Shown here one piece after another: positions 19,201-27,587 of a stretch of DNA of 46,113 bases; within the stretch, counting starts at the first letter, position 1; the number at the start of each line of letters is the position of its first letter. The notes beneath the pieces were generated by a model, which did not search any database, had not been told where the DNA came from, and saw only the letters and a program-made list of their open reading frames with translations. This DNA comes from PLA5 sp040901705 (lineage in GTDB: Bacteria; Planctomycetota; Planctomycetia; Pirellulales; PLA5). The translations under genes were made by a program, and so were the position numbers. The stretch lies in assembly GCA_040901705.1 (NCBI GenBank), contig JBBDYI010000050.1, positions 1 to 46,113 on the forward strand, read 5' to 3'.

Positions 19201-20319
19201 GGCGGCAAGATTAGCCAGCACTTTGTCTTGCTGTGCAACCGCGGCGTCGCGCTGGTTCTCGAACACGTTCACCTCCGCCTTTGCAGAGGCCGCTTCGGCC
19301 CCGTCGACGAACGGCGTCGTATCGGGCGTTTCCTCGACGAGGTCGGCCAAATCGGACAGCGCTTCGCGAATCTTTGCTTGCCGCTCGGTCAAGTCCGCCG
19401 TGGCTTTGGCGTCGAGCGGGGAATTCTTCGTCTGTTCGCGGATTTCGTTTTGACGGGCGGTCAATTCGCGCACCAGGTCGAGCGCGGCCTGACGGTCGCT
19501 GTCGATTTGGTCGCGCGATCGCGCGAGTCGGGGCAATAGCCGTTCGAGCGCGTCGATCACCTGTTGCTGGCTGTGTCCGGCCGCGGCGTATCGCACGGCT
19601 TCGACAACCTGGGCGTGCTTGCCTTCGGCGTCGAGGGCGAGGATGGCGGTTTCGATTTCGCCGCGGACGTTGGCCTTGCGGAGATCTTCCAGGCCGCCGA
19701 TCGCTTCGGCGCCAACCTCGCCGCCCCAACCGGCGACGTCTTCGAGCGCGAATTCGAGCGCCGCGTAGAGCGCGCGGACGTCGCGTTGATCCTGCCGCGC
19801 GGCGAGCACGAGCCGTTCGCGCTGGCCCTCCGTCTCTTTGAGCAGCGACGCCGTCGTGTCGCGAATGCTCGACTGCCGGGCGATCAACTGTTTCACTTGA
19901 GCTTCGAGCCGCGACATCCGCAGCCGGCGGAGCAGCTTTTGCCGTTCGGCCGCCAGCGCGACGACAATGTCGCGCGTTTTGCCGCGGACCTCGACGATAA
20001 TGGCCGCCTGTTGGTCGGGCGGCGCGGATTGTGCTTTGACCAACAGCGAAATGACGTCTTGCATTTCCTGCTTGACGAGCATGTCGATCTCGTCGCGCAT
20101 CAGTCGCACGTCGCGGCCGAGCTGCGAATTCTCCAAGCCGTTCTCGCGAAGCTGCCGCAGTTGCAGGTCGAGCATGTTCGCGACGAGACTCCGTGCGACT
20201 TCGGTGGCGCGTTTTTGCGCCAACTCGTGGCCGTGCAGGGTCTCGACTTCCACGGCCGCTGCTGCATTCGCCAGGGTTAGTCCGATCAACCAGGCCGCGC
20301 ATGCCAATTTGGCGTTCAT
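16282..20319 (-). CDS. Giant exported Ala-rich coiled-coil protein (Bat operon)
   Basis: 1,345 residues. A signal peptide (1-22, ending AAA-VEVE) is followed by about 330 residues of charged helical sequence and then some 800 residues of very Ala/Gln/Glu-rich, heptad-like coiled coil. Next come Gly-Gln-Met runs (GQGMGEGQ and variants, about 1160-1250) and a conserved end, WFAKLPKRQQDAIRADALRR then a RYFQSVD tail. That end resembles the C-terminus of DUF4175-type TolA-like proteins. The ATG overlaps the upstream stop by four bases, so it is translationally coupled to the previous membrane protein. It is probably an elongated periplasmic partner of the operon's VWA proteins. The biochemical role is unknown. 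The composition makes homology searches prone to false hits. Confidence 0.85.
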   Translation of the reverse strand: MNAKLACAAWLIGLTLANAAAAVEVETLHGHELAQKRATEVARSLVANMLDLQLRQLRENGLENSQLGRDVRLMRDEIDMLVKQEMQDVISLLVKAQSAPPDQQAAIIVEVRGKTRDIVVALAAERQKLLRRLRMSRLEAQVKQLIARQSSIRDTTASLLKETEGQRERLVLAARQDQRDVRALYAALEFALEDVAGWGGEVGAEAIGGLEDLRKANVRGEIETAILALDAEGKHAQVVEAVRYAAAGHSQQQVIDALERLLPRLARSRDQIDSDRQAALDLVRELTARQNEIREQTKNSPLDAKATADLTERQAKIREALSDLADLVEETPDTTPFVDGAEAASAKAEVNVFENQRDAAVAQQDKVLANLAAIEERLKDVSDFSNSDKTADELRAQVGDLKKARDDLAKIAPQQAAAEKSAATEPANAALQENRVADALEKVDDDRELPAAAKARIDQASDAARQAAEVSKHSGDDSADATESDAAQAAAENASRALELAQAEVAAALDATKRRALGVEIGELARAAEALERAAAAEREVAEQAEQAAKADGLDAAAAQRLAEEQRQVEKVADRIAEGVKNTAPQVAKQLAEAQKPIQAAGKQLDEAKRRSGEASKASAAETSKQADEAADKLADAAAGLRKEIGDAAHELGAEAAGQLANLDAARQPVEAAIDPDATAAADRLAKLDEAANKVRAAQAAQQRAAGREAAAEAFETAGKVAEAAAQQRAADAAAEDAAPPSDTPHAVQEAAAEQQMVADAIAEAMQGANGAAADSLAAAEQAAREAAKHVAEGNPKAADAQRTKAQSALADAQKQADAQAAQAAAAKSTAKPDAAAQEHVGELAAQAKDNAAAVAPKAAESLAGAEKSSEAAGEALGKGQADSAENAQQASANQLAQAAREIEAARQGLGEHEAGQLAAQAEAAGKLAEKAASVDPGATSALRDAQQTAKQGSAASASPKQAVESATQVQSDLQRAAADIAARQQQVRRDQQIAQAIADAALRQQAARDAIAELGAALLKAGEAAAAAATPTQPSEPGEAAQGEGNPTPSAASSANSPSPTPTAAQVTAAQGLAQARQQFAETQRTLGQGAVEVSGQEQVVNPPIREALDTASQLAQPTPGGELASSGQENAGAGENAAGQGEPGETASAAAEQGMGQEMGEGQGMGEGQGQGQGKGQGKGQGRGQSPAGQLGTGFVPNAPEVTAEMIAGAAANVQAAALGQGQGQGQGMGEGQGMGEGQGQPSAAGAASALGKGGGSSVGGAPAPNQSAGDNPLEQLGGPQGADSRTADTNGDAAAHGEGEYQQPPWFAKLPKRQQDAIRADALRRAPRGYEERLKRYFQSVD
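16597..16850. repeat. Gly-Gln-Met low-complexity repeat DNA
   Basis: Two blocks (about 16597-16660 and 16757-16850) of short degenerate repeats on the minus strand encode GQGQGMGEGQ-type sequence inside the giant coiled-coil gene. They are in frame and separated by about 95 bp of ordinary coding sequence. Such tracts are prone to slippage and to assembly collapse. Confidence 0.85.
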
Positions 20320-22079
20320 TCCGACGCTCCTATGCCGAGATGTTCCTGGATCAGCGATTGAATCTGCTGTTCGAGTACTGGATCGATTTCGGTCACCGCC
20401 GATTCGATGCCGGCGACGTCCGTGACGTTGAAGATCAGAGGATCGGCCGTCGCCGTTTTGCCGGCCACCGCGATCCCGTCCGCCGTTTTTCCACCTACCG
20501 CAGTGCCGCGATAGTCGGTGGCCTCGAAGATCAGTTCGAGCCGGTCGCCTTTTTTCAGACCGAGCGACGCCAGCGGCGCGACGAACTCGCGCGGCCGGCC
20601 ATCGGCATCGCTCAGTGTCGGCGCGCCGGTGGCGACGACCAGCGGTTCGCGCGCGATCCGCTCCTCGCCGCCCGGACCTTCGCGGACGATGGTTGCTTTG
20701 GCCATGATGGTCGCCACCGCGTAATCGTCGGCCGCGCGGTATTCGATCATCGGTCGGCCGGTCGGCAACACGTGCCGCGTCTTCGCTTGGGCGGAAATTC
20801 GCGGCGGCCGATCGGCCTTGATTCGCAGCAGCCCCTCGACCGGCCGCTCGGGCGTGAGTCCGTCCGCGTCGATCGCCGTGATTTTGTACGCCAACTCCGC
20901 CGCCACGGCGTCGAGCGGCGTGCCCGCGGGATCGAGCCGCCAGCGGCGACCTTCTTCGTCGAGGCGAATCAGTGGGTAGCTCTTCTCATCGATCGAAACC
21001 GCAGCGGACGCCAGAGGTTTGTTGTGGCACGTAACTTCGACGACGACCTGCGAACCTTCGAGCACTTCCAGATTTCGCGAACCGGCCGGCGGAATGTCTC
21101 TCTGTCCCTGCTGCGCCGCCCGCGCATATTCGGGCGGCGTCACGACGAGTTGGGCGTCGATGACCGGCATCGGCACGAGTTCGATTCGCGCCGGGTCGGT
21201 CCAGGCGTCGCCGAGATAGATTTGGTACGTCGCGCCGTCGTTGAAGCGATCGACCCGGCCGAGGTACGCGGTCCAGTCGCGGGTCGCGAGTTCTGCGGCG
21301 CTCGCGACGGGCGGCAGGTTGACCGTCAGGCTGCGCTCGTTGGTAATCTTCAATTCCATGCGGCCGCCGCCGGGCAACTGGCCGGCGGCGAAGACCTGGA
21401 TTTCCAGCGGCTGGCCTTGCGGACATGCGACGCTGACCGGCTCGCGGCCAATCGCCGGAGGGATTTCCTTGCCGTTGATGACGATTTTTTCGATCTGTGT
21501 CGCGGTGGGGTAGTGCATTCGTCCCAGCAGCAAGCGATTGGCGAATGCCAGCGCGTGGCCGGGAAAGAGTGCGATCGCCGCGACGGCGACCAGCGCTGTA
21601 ACGAACAGGATGCCCGAACGGCGAGCTAGGACTTCCGTTCGCAGACCGGACGTAACGTCGACTTGTTTGCTTTGCTCGGCCACATCCTCGACGACGACTT
21701 GTTCTAGCGCCGCGGAGCCCCAACTAGCGGCGGCGGGCGTGTCGAATTGTAGGCCGGCCACGAGGTCGTGGCCCAGTGGTTGTTGGGCGACGCGGAGTTG
21801 GCCTTCGACGAGCAGCGCCACGTCGAGATCGGTTTCGCGCTCGGCGAGCCAGGGCCGGGCCCAACGTTGCCACGCCCAGACGGCGGCGGCCACGACCGCG
21901 AGCAACAGCGCGGCGCGAAACGTCGTGCCGCCCTCGACCAAAAAATCGATCAAAAACGCCGTGGCCAGAATCCACAAGAGCGCCGTGGCGACGCCGGACC
22001 ATGCCGTCGCGGAGCGGATGCCTTGCCGTTTGCGCCGCAGGGCTTCGATCTCGTGTCGTAGTTGCGACAGCCGGTTCAT
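20316..22079 (-). CDS. DUF4175-like membrane protein of Bat operon
   Basis: 587 residues. Two membrane helices near the N-terminus (about 22-42 and 50-68) and a third at about 155-175 precede a long extracytoplasmic part of beta-rich Ig-like sequence (about 185-540). The arrangement matches the N-terminal half of DUF4175-type proteins found beside BatA/VWA genes in planctomycetes; here the coiled-coil half is the separate gene that follows. The start MNRLSQLRHE at 22079 overlaps the preceding stop by four bases (ATGA), and its own stop overlaps the next start the same way. An upstream in-frame start at 22160 would overlap the previous gene by 85 bp and is unlikely. Function is inferred only from context: envelope integrity or stress. 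Confidence 0.8.
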   Translation of the reverse strand: MNRLSQLRHEIEALRRKRQGIRSATAWSGVATALLWILATAFLIDFLVEGGTTFRAALLLAVVAAAVWAWQRWARPWLAERETDLDVALLVEGQLRVAQQPLGHDLVAGLQFDTPAAASWGSAALEQVVVEDVAEQSKQVDVTSGLRTEVLARRSGILFVTALVAVAAIALFPGHALAFANRLLLGRMHYPTATQIEKIVINGKEIPPAIGREPVSVACPQGQPLEIQVFAAGQLPGGGRMELKITNERSLTVNLPPVASAAELATRDWTAYLGRVDRFNDGATYQIYLGDAWTDPARIELVPMPVIDAQLVVTPPEYARAAQQGQRDIPPAGSRNLEVLEGSQVVVEVTCHNKPLASAAVSIDEKSYPLIRLDEEGRRWRLDPAGTPLDAVAAELAYKITAIDADGLTPERPVEGLLRIKADRPPRISAQAKTRHVLPTGRPMIEYRAADDYAVATIMAKATIVREGPGGEERIAREPLVVATGAPTLSDADGRPREFVAPLASLGLKKGDRLELIFEATDYRGTAVGGKTADGIAVAGKTATADPLIFNVTDVAGIESAVTEIDPVLEQQIQSLIQEHLGIGASE

Positions 22080-24679
22080 GGGAGATTCACCATCTTTCGC
22101 CCCAGCCACTCGCCGAGCATCAGCATCACGACCAACGCGAAGCACGGCCACGTACTCCACAGTTTATGCACTTCCACGACCCGCTCGGCCTTCGATAGGC
22201 CCTCGACGTCGTCGACAAGGCTCGCGACGGTGGTTAAATCATAACTTCGCCCGGCGGTCCGCGTCGCTAGCGCTTCCTGAACGGCCACGTTTCGCACGGC
22301 GTTGCGCCGCTCGGGCGAACGGCTTGAGACCGTAAAGGAAAGCGGCGGCTTCCATTGGCCGGTGATCGGATCTTTGACCTGCACGCGGTATGTTCCTTCG
22401 GCGAATACGGGGAATTGGGTTTCGTAGCGGCCGGCGTGCAGCGAGGGCAGCGATAATTCCGCGGTGGTTTCGCCTGCCGTCGAGCGGCTGGGCCGCGTGA
22501 TGCGATAGTCGAGCTTCGCGACGCGATCGGCGTCGAGCGGCTTGAAGTCTTCGTCGTAGGCCTCGACGGTGAGCGTTACCTTGTCGCCGGCTTGATACCG
22601 CAGGTCTTTGTTGTCGGCCCGCACGACGAATCGCTTGTCGCCGCCCAACTCGTGGCTGAAGCCGAGTTGGTGGATCAACTGTCCCCAAAACTGCTGATAA
22701 TACTTCTCGCCGAACTTGCGACGCATCCGCCAGGTTTCGTTGAATCCGAGGTACACGACTTGTCCGCCGCGGCTGCCGTAGCTGCGCGTGGCGATCAGTG
22801 GCTGAAGCTGTTTGTCTCCTTCGGGGCAGGTGTCGGTCGGATGCGTCGCCAGCACCGAAGCGCCGCCGCGGACGGCGCGAACCGGCTGATACCACGGCAG
22901 GTATCCGAGATTGTCCCAGCCGGCGCTGTCCCAGTCGCCTTCGTTCGCGCCGCTGCCGTTCGCGATGGCCCCGCCATTCGACCCGCTGCCGCCACCCGTG
23001 AGCTTCATGAAATCTCTTTCGCGGCCCAGCGGCGTGATATCGATGCGGAATCGCTCCTCCTTGATTCGCGCGTTGGGATCAACCTCCACCGGCAGCATCG
23101 CACGGATCTTTCCGAGCGCTTCGTCGAAATCCGGATTCGAAGTGACCCGCGCGTATTGCCCCACGCCGAACCGCGGCCCGGCCATCACGACCAGCCCGCC
23201 GCCAAACTCGCCGACGAACTCTTCCAGGCGATCACAAAAGCCTTTGGTCAGCACTTCGGCCGGAATGTCGCCGAGGAAGATCACGTCGTTGGCGAAGAAC
23301 TCGCTCCGCGTGGGCGGCGTGAGCGATGAGGCGAACAGTTCGTGGCTTTGTTTGACGCTCGGATGCGCGGAATGTAGATACGTGCGGAAGCCTTTCACGC
23401 CAACGAGCGGATCGCGGTGAAACACTTCCTTGATGAACCGCCACTCCCAGGTCGGCTCGTATTCGACGAACAGCAGCCGCACGTATTCGTCGAGCACCTT
23501 CAATTTTCGGGTCTCGCGATTGTTGTCGGTGGCGGTCTCTTCCTCGAGCGAATCGATCTCGGCCGTGACGTCGTACATACCCGGCTCGGTTGGCACGAAA
23601 TCGAACGACTCGATCAGCGGGTCGACTTCGCCGAGCGTGACTTCGCGCGATCCGACTTCGATTGGCTCGGCGTCGCCTTGGCCTTCGTCGCCGGCCGCTA
23701 GTCGCTGGGCGATCAGGCGAACGGTCGCCGTGCGGCCGGCGAGACCTTCGTGTTCGACGGACACGGCAATCGACCGTTTGTCACCTTGCCGCATGACGGT
23801 GGTGGCGAGGAATACCTTGACCTTCGCGTCGCGCGCGTGTTCGGGGCCGATGCCGACGGCGTAAATCGGTACGCCCAATCGTTCGGCGGGCGTCGTCTCG
23901 CTGCCGGCCGGCTCGCCGCCAGAGTTCTTATCGAAGTCGCTGAAAATGACCACGCCCGACAGCCGGCTCGAGGCGTGTTTTCCGGCCAGCGAGGCCAGCG
24001 CCGACGAGAGGTTGGTGACTTGTCCGTCGGACGACAGCGCGTCGGCTAGTTTCTTCGCGTCGATCGCTTCGCCATCACCTTCGGCAGTTATTGCGTCGAC
24101 CTCGTCGCGGCGGCTGAACTGGAAGCACTTGATGCGGAACTTCTCTTGTAGTTTCGCCAGCAACGGATCGTTCTCATTTCGCAACAACGCTTGGACGTAT
24201 TCCAGCCGCGTCGGCCCGATGGGCTTCGCTGCGACTTCGCCGCCGTTGGCGTCGCCTGACGAACCTGTGGTCTTCGCCGTGGCATCGGAAGTTCGGCCGA
24301 CGGCATCGTCCAACTTGCTGCGCTGTTGGTCGGACCAGCGGTCGACGATGCCCATGCTGTCGGTTCCGTCGAACACCAAATACAACAGCGGTTTGGGCCG
24401 ATAGGTGTAGGCGATGCGAAACACGGGATCGCCGAGGATCACCACGAGCAGCGCAAGTAGGCCGCCGCGGCAACAGGCCAGCAACAAGCGGCCGCCGCGG
24501 CTGCCCCGTCGTTGACCGCGCAGGTAAAACGCCAGTGACGCTGCGATCGCGATTACCGCCAGCGCCGCGACGAAGCCCGCGTTCAGCCGCGCCCAAGGTT
24601 CGGCGAACGAGATGGCGTGCGAATCGATCGATTCGACGTTCTCGCGGAGGCGAAACAGTTTGGCGAACCAGGCGTTCAT
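22076..24679 (-). CDS. VWA-like membrane protein of Bat operon
   Basis: 867 residues. Two N-terminal membrane helices (about 31-52 and 63-83) are followed by a von Willebrand A-like domain starting YLVFDGTDSMGIVD, with VVIFSDFDKNSGG as a later core strand. Beyond it are beta-rich regions and a segment resembling class I glutamine-amidotransferase-like folds (LVVMAGPRFGVG, then VVYLGFNETWRMR). A final helix lies near 842-860. The VWA metal site is degenerate (D-G-T-D-S rather than DxSxS). This two-helix plus VWA plus amidotransferase-like layout is typical of large planctomycete membrane proteins beside BatA. It starts 46 bp after the BatA-like gene and overlaps the following gene by four bases. 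Confidence 0.85.
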   Translation of the reverse strand: MNAWFAKLFRLRENVESIDSHAISFAEPWARLNAGFVAALAVIAIAASLAFYLRGQRRGSRGGRLLLACCRGGLLALLVVILGDPVFRIAYTYRPKPLLYLVFDGTDSMGIVDRWSDQQRSKLDDAVGRTSDATAKTTGSSGDANGGEVAAKPIGPTRLEYVQALLRNENDPLLAKLQEKFRIKCFQFSRRDEVDAITAEGDGEAIDAKKLADALSSDGQVTNLSSALASLAGKHASSRLSGVVIFSDFDKNSGGEPAGSETTPAERLGVPIYAVGIGPEHARDAKVKVFLATTVMRQGDKRSIAVSVEHEGLAGRTATVRLIAQRLAAGDEGQGDAEPIEVGSREVTLGEVDPLIESFDFVPTEPGMYDVTAEIDSLEEETATDNNRETRKLKVLDEYVRLLFVEYEPTWEWRFIKEVFHRDPLVGVKGFRTYLHSAHPSVKQSHELFASSLTPPTRSEFFANDVIFLGDIPAEVLTKGFCDRLEEFVGEFGGGLVVMAGPRFGVGQYARVTSNPDFDEALGKIRAMLPVEVDPNARIKEERFRIDITPLGRERDFMKLTGGGSGSNGGAIANGSGANEGDWDSAGWDNLGYLPWYQPVRAVRGGASVLATHPTDTCPEGDKQLQPLIATRSYGSRGGQVVYLGFNETWRMRRKFGEKYYQQFWGQLIHQLGFSHELGGDKRFVVRADNKDLRYQAGDKVTLTVEAYDEDFKPLDADRVAKLDYRITRPSRSTAGETTAELSLPSLHAGRYETQFPVFAEGTYRVQVKDPITGQWKPPLSFTVSSRSPERRNAVRNVAVQEALATRTAGRSYDLTTVASLVDDVEGLSKAERVVEVHKLWSTWPCFALVVMLMLGEWLGRKMVNLP

Positions 24680-24725
24680 GAATCAATTACGACGACGACA
24701 ATTGGTTGCGTGAAGGTTGTTCGTG

Positions 24726-27488
24726 CTACGAGTGAGCGGCATTCAGCCCCGGCCAGGCCAGCGCGGTCATTTCGACGATCAAGCACGCGGCGACGGTCGC
24801 CACGAGCCACCACCACAAGTTTTGTCCGCGGACGGCCGCCCCTTCGATGCTGACCAACTCGCCGGGCGCGATCCAGCGAAACTTTCCGGACGACGACGCG
24901 CCGTCGACCAGCTTCTGCCGATCGACCGCCGCAAGTTGCGACTCCTCGGCGGGACCATTGGCGGCGAGCAGCGTCGGCGGCGGCGTTCTTGGTGGCGGCG
25001 GCGGCGCGGGTTGTGAATCGGCATTCGACCGTCGGCTTGCTTCGCTCGCGGTTGCCCTTTTGCTGTTCGTTTCCGCGTCGGTATTTTGTTTTGCCAGGCG
25101 CTCGAGGCGATAAAACCCACGTTCGTACAGCCCGCCGATCGTGACGCCGTAGGTATCGGCGTCGAGCGCTTCGACGTCCTGCGCGACCACCGTTCCATCG
25201 GGGCGTGTCACCGCGAACGATTTCTCCACGTCGTCGGGGTCGACGGGAATCGACACGTCGCGGCCAGTCGAAACGTTGCGGACGGGTAGCGTGCGCTCGA
25301 GCCGCCGCCGCATCAAACGGTCGGCCAGAAACATCGTGTACGACGCCGGCCACGTATTCCAACCGCTGCGGACGCTGGTCGCTACGAATAACACGTCGCC
25401 GCGATCGATCCGCCGCTCGGCGAGAAACGGCAGGCCGTTGGTGAATCGAGCCAGCACGCGCGGCGCGGCGGCACGGGCCCGTGCTGCCGCGTCCTGATTC
25501 GATGGCAACGTCGCCGCCGCACGCTGCGACGGCCATGCCAGCCAGCGCGTTTGTAGCTCCTGGCGGCGAGATAGTTCTGCATCGCGCGCCGCCGCATCGG
25601 CAGCCGACAGGCCGCCGTCGGCCTCCATGCGTCTCCACTCGGCCAATTGTCTGTCCGACTCGGCCACCGACGCCAACTGCTCGGCGATACGTTTGCTTTC
25701 GGCGGCGACAGTTTCGCCGATGCGGCGTGGGCTGGCGTCGACGCGGATGGCCTTGAAGAACAGCGGATCGCGGTAGAAGTCTGCTTGCGATGCAGCCGAT
25801 TCGCCGGCGATGTGAAACTCGTCCTGCCCGGCGAGGCTGTCGGCGGCGATGTGAAACGTGTCGAGTTGCGCCGGGTCGTCTTCGAGCGATTGGCCGACCG
25901 TTCCGTCGAGTGGCAGGGGAAGGATGCCCGCGCCCGTTCGCCAGGCTTGCTCGGTCCACTTGGCGGCGTCGAAGTTTGCGCCGGCGGCGACGATGAGTTG
26001 ACCGCCTTGGGCGACATAATCGCGGAGCAAATCGACCGCGGCGTCGCCGGGCTGTTCGACGCCGGCCACGACGACCAGCCGAGCGTCGGAGAGCAGTTTG
26101 CGGTCGAGGTGGTCGATCGTCGTGTGACGCACTTCGACCAGCGGCGGCGGCGATTCGGCAGCCCGTGAAGTTGGGGCCAGAATGCGGCGCAGCGGGCGCG
26201 TCTCGCCAAATACTTGCCGCGAAGGCTGTTCGCCTTCGGCGCCCAATTCGTCGACGAACACGACGGGGAGCGCGGCTACGACCGTCGCGGCCAGACAGCG
26301 GACGTCGTCCATCGTGAGCCGATCGGGCGCGAGCACGACGCGGACGCCAACGTGCCGCGTTTCGCCGGGAGAGAGCGACAGGTCGAATTGATGGTGAAAG
26401 ACGATCTCGCGCGTCGCGGCGTCTTCGAGTCGGTCGATCGTTTGCGAGGCGACCTCGGCGTCGTCGACCCACAGCGAGACTTGCACGTTGTCGCGCGGCT
26501 CGCGGCCGTCGTAGCGAATGCGGGCGATGATCTTGGTTGGCGTTTGCGTGTCGGCGACACCGTCTTCCAATTCGACCGAGGCGACCCACGCGTTCGACGG
26601 GTCCGTGGCCGAGACGTCGACCATTTGCAGCTCGGGCAGGTCCGCGATGCGTTCGGCCAGCGCCGCGGCGGGCCAATCGACTTCTTGCCGATCGGTGAAC
26701 AGCACGACCCGCTTCGCCGCCGCGGGGAATTCCGGCGCTTGCTGACAGGCTTCGCGGGCCAACGCGATGACCGCCGCCGACGTGGCCTGGCGATCGACAG
26801 CGACAATCCGCTCGACCGCCGCGCGGGCGTCGTCTTTGGCGGGATGTGGGTCGAGACTGAACTGGTCGTGCGGCCCGCAGACGGGCAACACGGCAACGTG
26901 GCTGCCTTCGGGAAGGCGGTCAATCAATCGCAGCGCGCGGGTCTTGGCTTCGTCGAGCAACGACCGTTCGAGCGCATACGACATGCTGAGGCTGTTGTCG
27001 ATGAGTAAAATCGCGTGAACCGGCTGCGAAGGATCGGTGCTGGCGAGGGCGGCATCGGCGCTGGCCGACCAGTACGGCGCGCCGCCGAAGTAAACGGCGG
27101 CGGCGGCCAATACGACGGCCGCGCCGATCAATGACTTCCGCGCCATCGTGGCGGACCAAAGCGTCGCGGCCGCCAGTCCGCAGGCAAGCGCAAGCGCCCC
27201 GGCCGGCAGCGCGACGCGCCAACCGATGCTGGCATTTGCCGGAACGAACGGCCGGGCCAGCGCGAGACCAAAAAGCAACACGGCCAGCGTTCGCAGCACG
27301 AGCAGCAGCAGATCGCGCAACTCGAGAATCCGACGATTGCGACGAATGGCCTGGCGGAGAAAGTCCATCGCGCCCCAGCGAACGACGCGAAAGCGACGCC
27401 GGTTGAGCAAATGAATCACGACCGGTCCCGTGGCGGCCGCCGCGCCCGCAATGGCAAACCAGGCGTAGCCGGGAAGGAACTGAAGCAT
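24726..27488 (-). CDS. BatA-type membrane protein with VWA domain
   Basis: 920 residues. The N-terminus is a BatA N-terminal domain: a first helix, then PVVIHLLNRRRFRVVRWGAM and a second helix around LLLLVLRTLAVLLFGLALARPF. After two more hydrophobic stretches (to about 135) comes a von Willebrand A domain with an intact MIDAS start, D164-N-S166-L-S168. A long extracytoplasmic beta-rich region follows and a last helix near 895-915. Bat proteins act in the envelope with MoxR ATPases and DUF58 proteins, in tolerance of oxygen and other stresses in some bacteria. Neither partner is adjacent here. It is the second gene of the minus-strand run, 99 bp after the squalene-cyclase-repeat gene. Confidence 0.9.
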   Translation of the reverse strand: MLQFLPGYAWFAIAGAAAATGPVVIHLLNRRRFRVVRWGAMDFLRQAIRRNRRILELRDLLLLVLRTLAVLLFGLALARPFVPANASIGWRVALPAGALALACGLAAATLWSATMARKSLIGAAVVLAAAAVYFGGAPYWSASADAALASTDPSQPVHAILLIDNSLSMSYALERSLLDEAKTRALRLIDRLPEGSHVAVLPVCGPHDQFSLDPHPAKDDARAAVERIVAVDRQATSAAVIALAREACQQAPEFPAAAKRVVLFTDRQEVDWPAAALAERIADLPELQMVDVSATDPSNAWVASVELEDGVADTQTPTKIIARIRYDGREPRDNVQVSLWVDDAEVASQTIDRLEDAATREIVFHHQFDLSLSPGETRHVGVRVVLAPDRLTMDDVRCLAATVVAALPVVFVDELGAEGEQPSRQVFGETRPLRRILAPTSRAAESPPPLVEVRHTTIDHLDRKLLSDARLVVVAGVEQPGDAAVDLLRDYVAQGGQLIVAAGANFDAAKWTEQAWRTGAGILPLPLDGTVGQSLEDDPAQLDTFHIAADSLAGQDEFHIAGESAASQADFYRDPLFFKAIRVDASPRRIGETVAAESKRIAEQLASVAESDRQLAEWRRMEADGGLSAADAAARDAELSRRQELQTRWLAWPSQRAAATLPSNQDAAARARAAAPRVLARFTNGLPFLAERRIDRGDVLFVATSVRSGWNTWPASYTMFLADRLMRRRLERTLPVRNVSTGRDVSIPVDPDDVEKSFAVTRPDGTVVAQDVEALDADTYGVTIGGLYERGFYRLERLAKQNTDAETNSKRATASEASRRSNADSQPAPPPPPRTPPPTLLAANGPAEESQLAAVDRQKLVDGASSSGKFRWIAPGELVSIEGAAVRGQNLWWWLVATVAACLIVEMTALAWPGLNAAHS

Positions 27489-27587
27489 GGCGGAGCTGAC
27501 GTAGCGGGAATGGAGTGGCGGGAATGGTGTGGTGGGAACGTCGAGGCAGGAATGTCGAGGCGGCCAGTGGAGCGTTACGCCATGATG

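Noticed and set aside
24676..26676. 666-codon minus-strand frame overlapping the BatA-like gene
   Set aside because: Its Arg-rich composition is that of an out-of-frame read, whereas the competing frame has BatA and VWA motifs.
27489..27587. G-rich degenerate direct repeats between the squalene-cyclase-repeat and BatA-like genes
   Set aside because: Short imperfect copies of gcgggaatgg and gtcgaggc only. Too degenerate and too short to claim a defined element.
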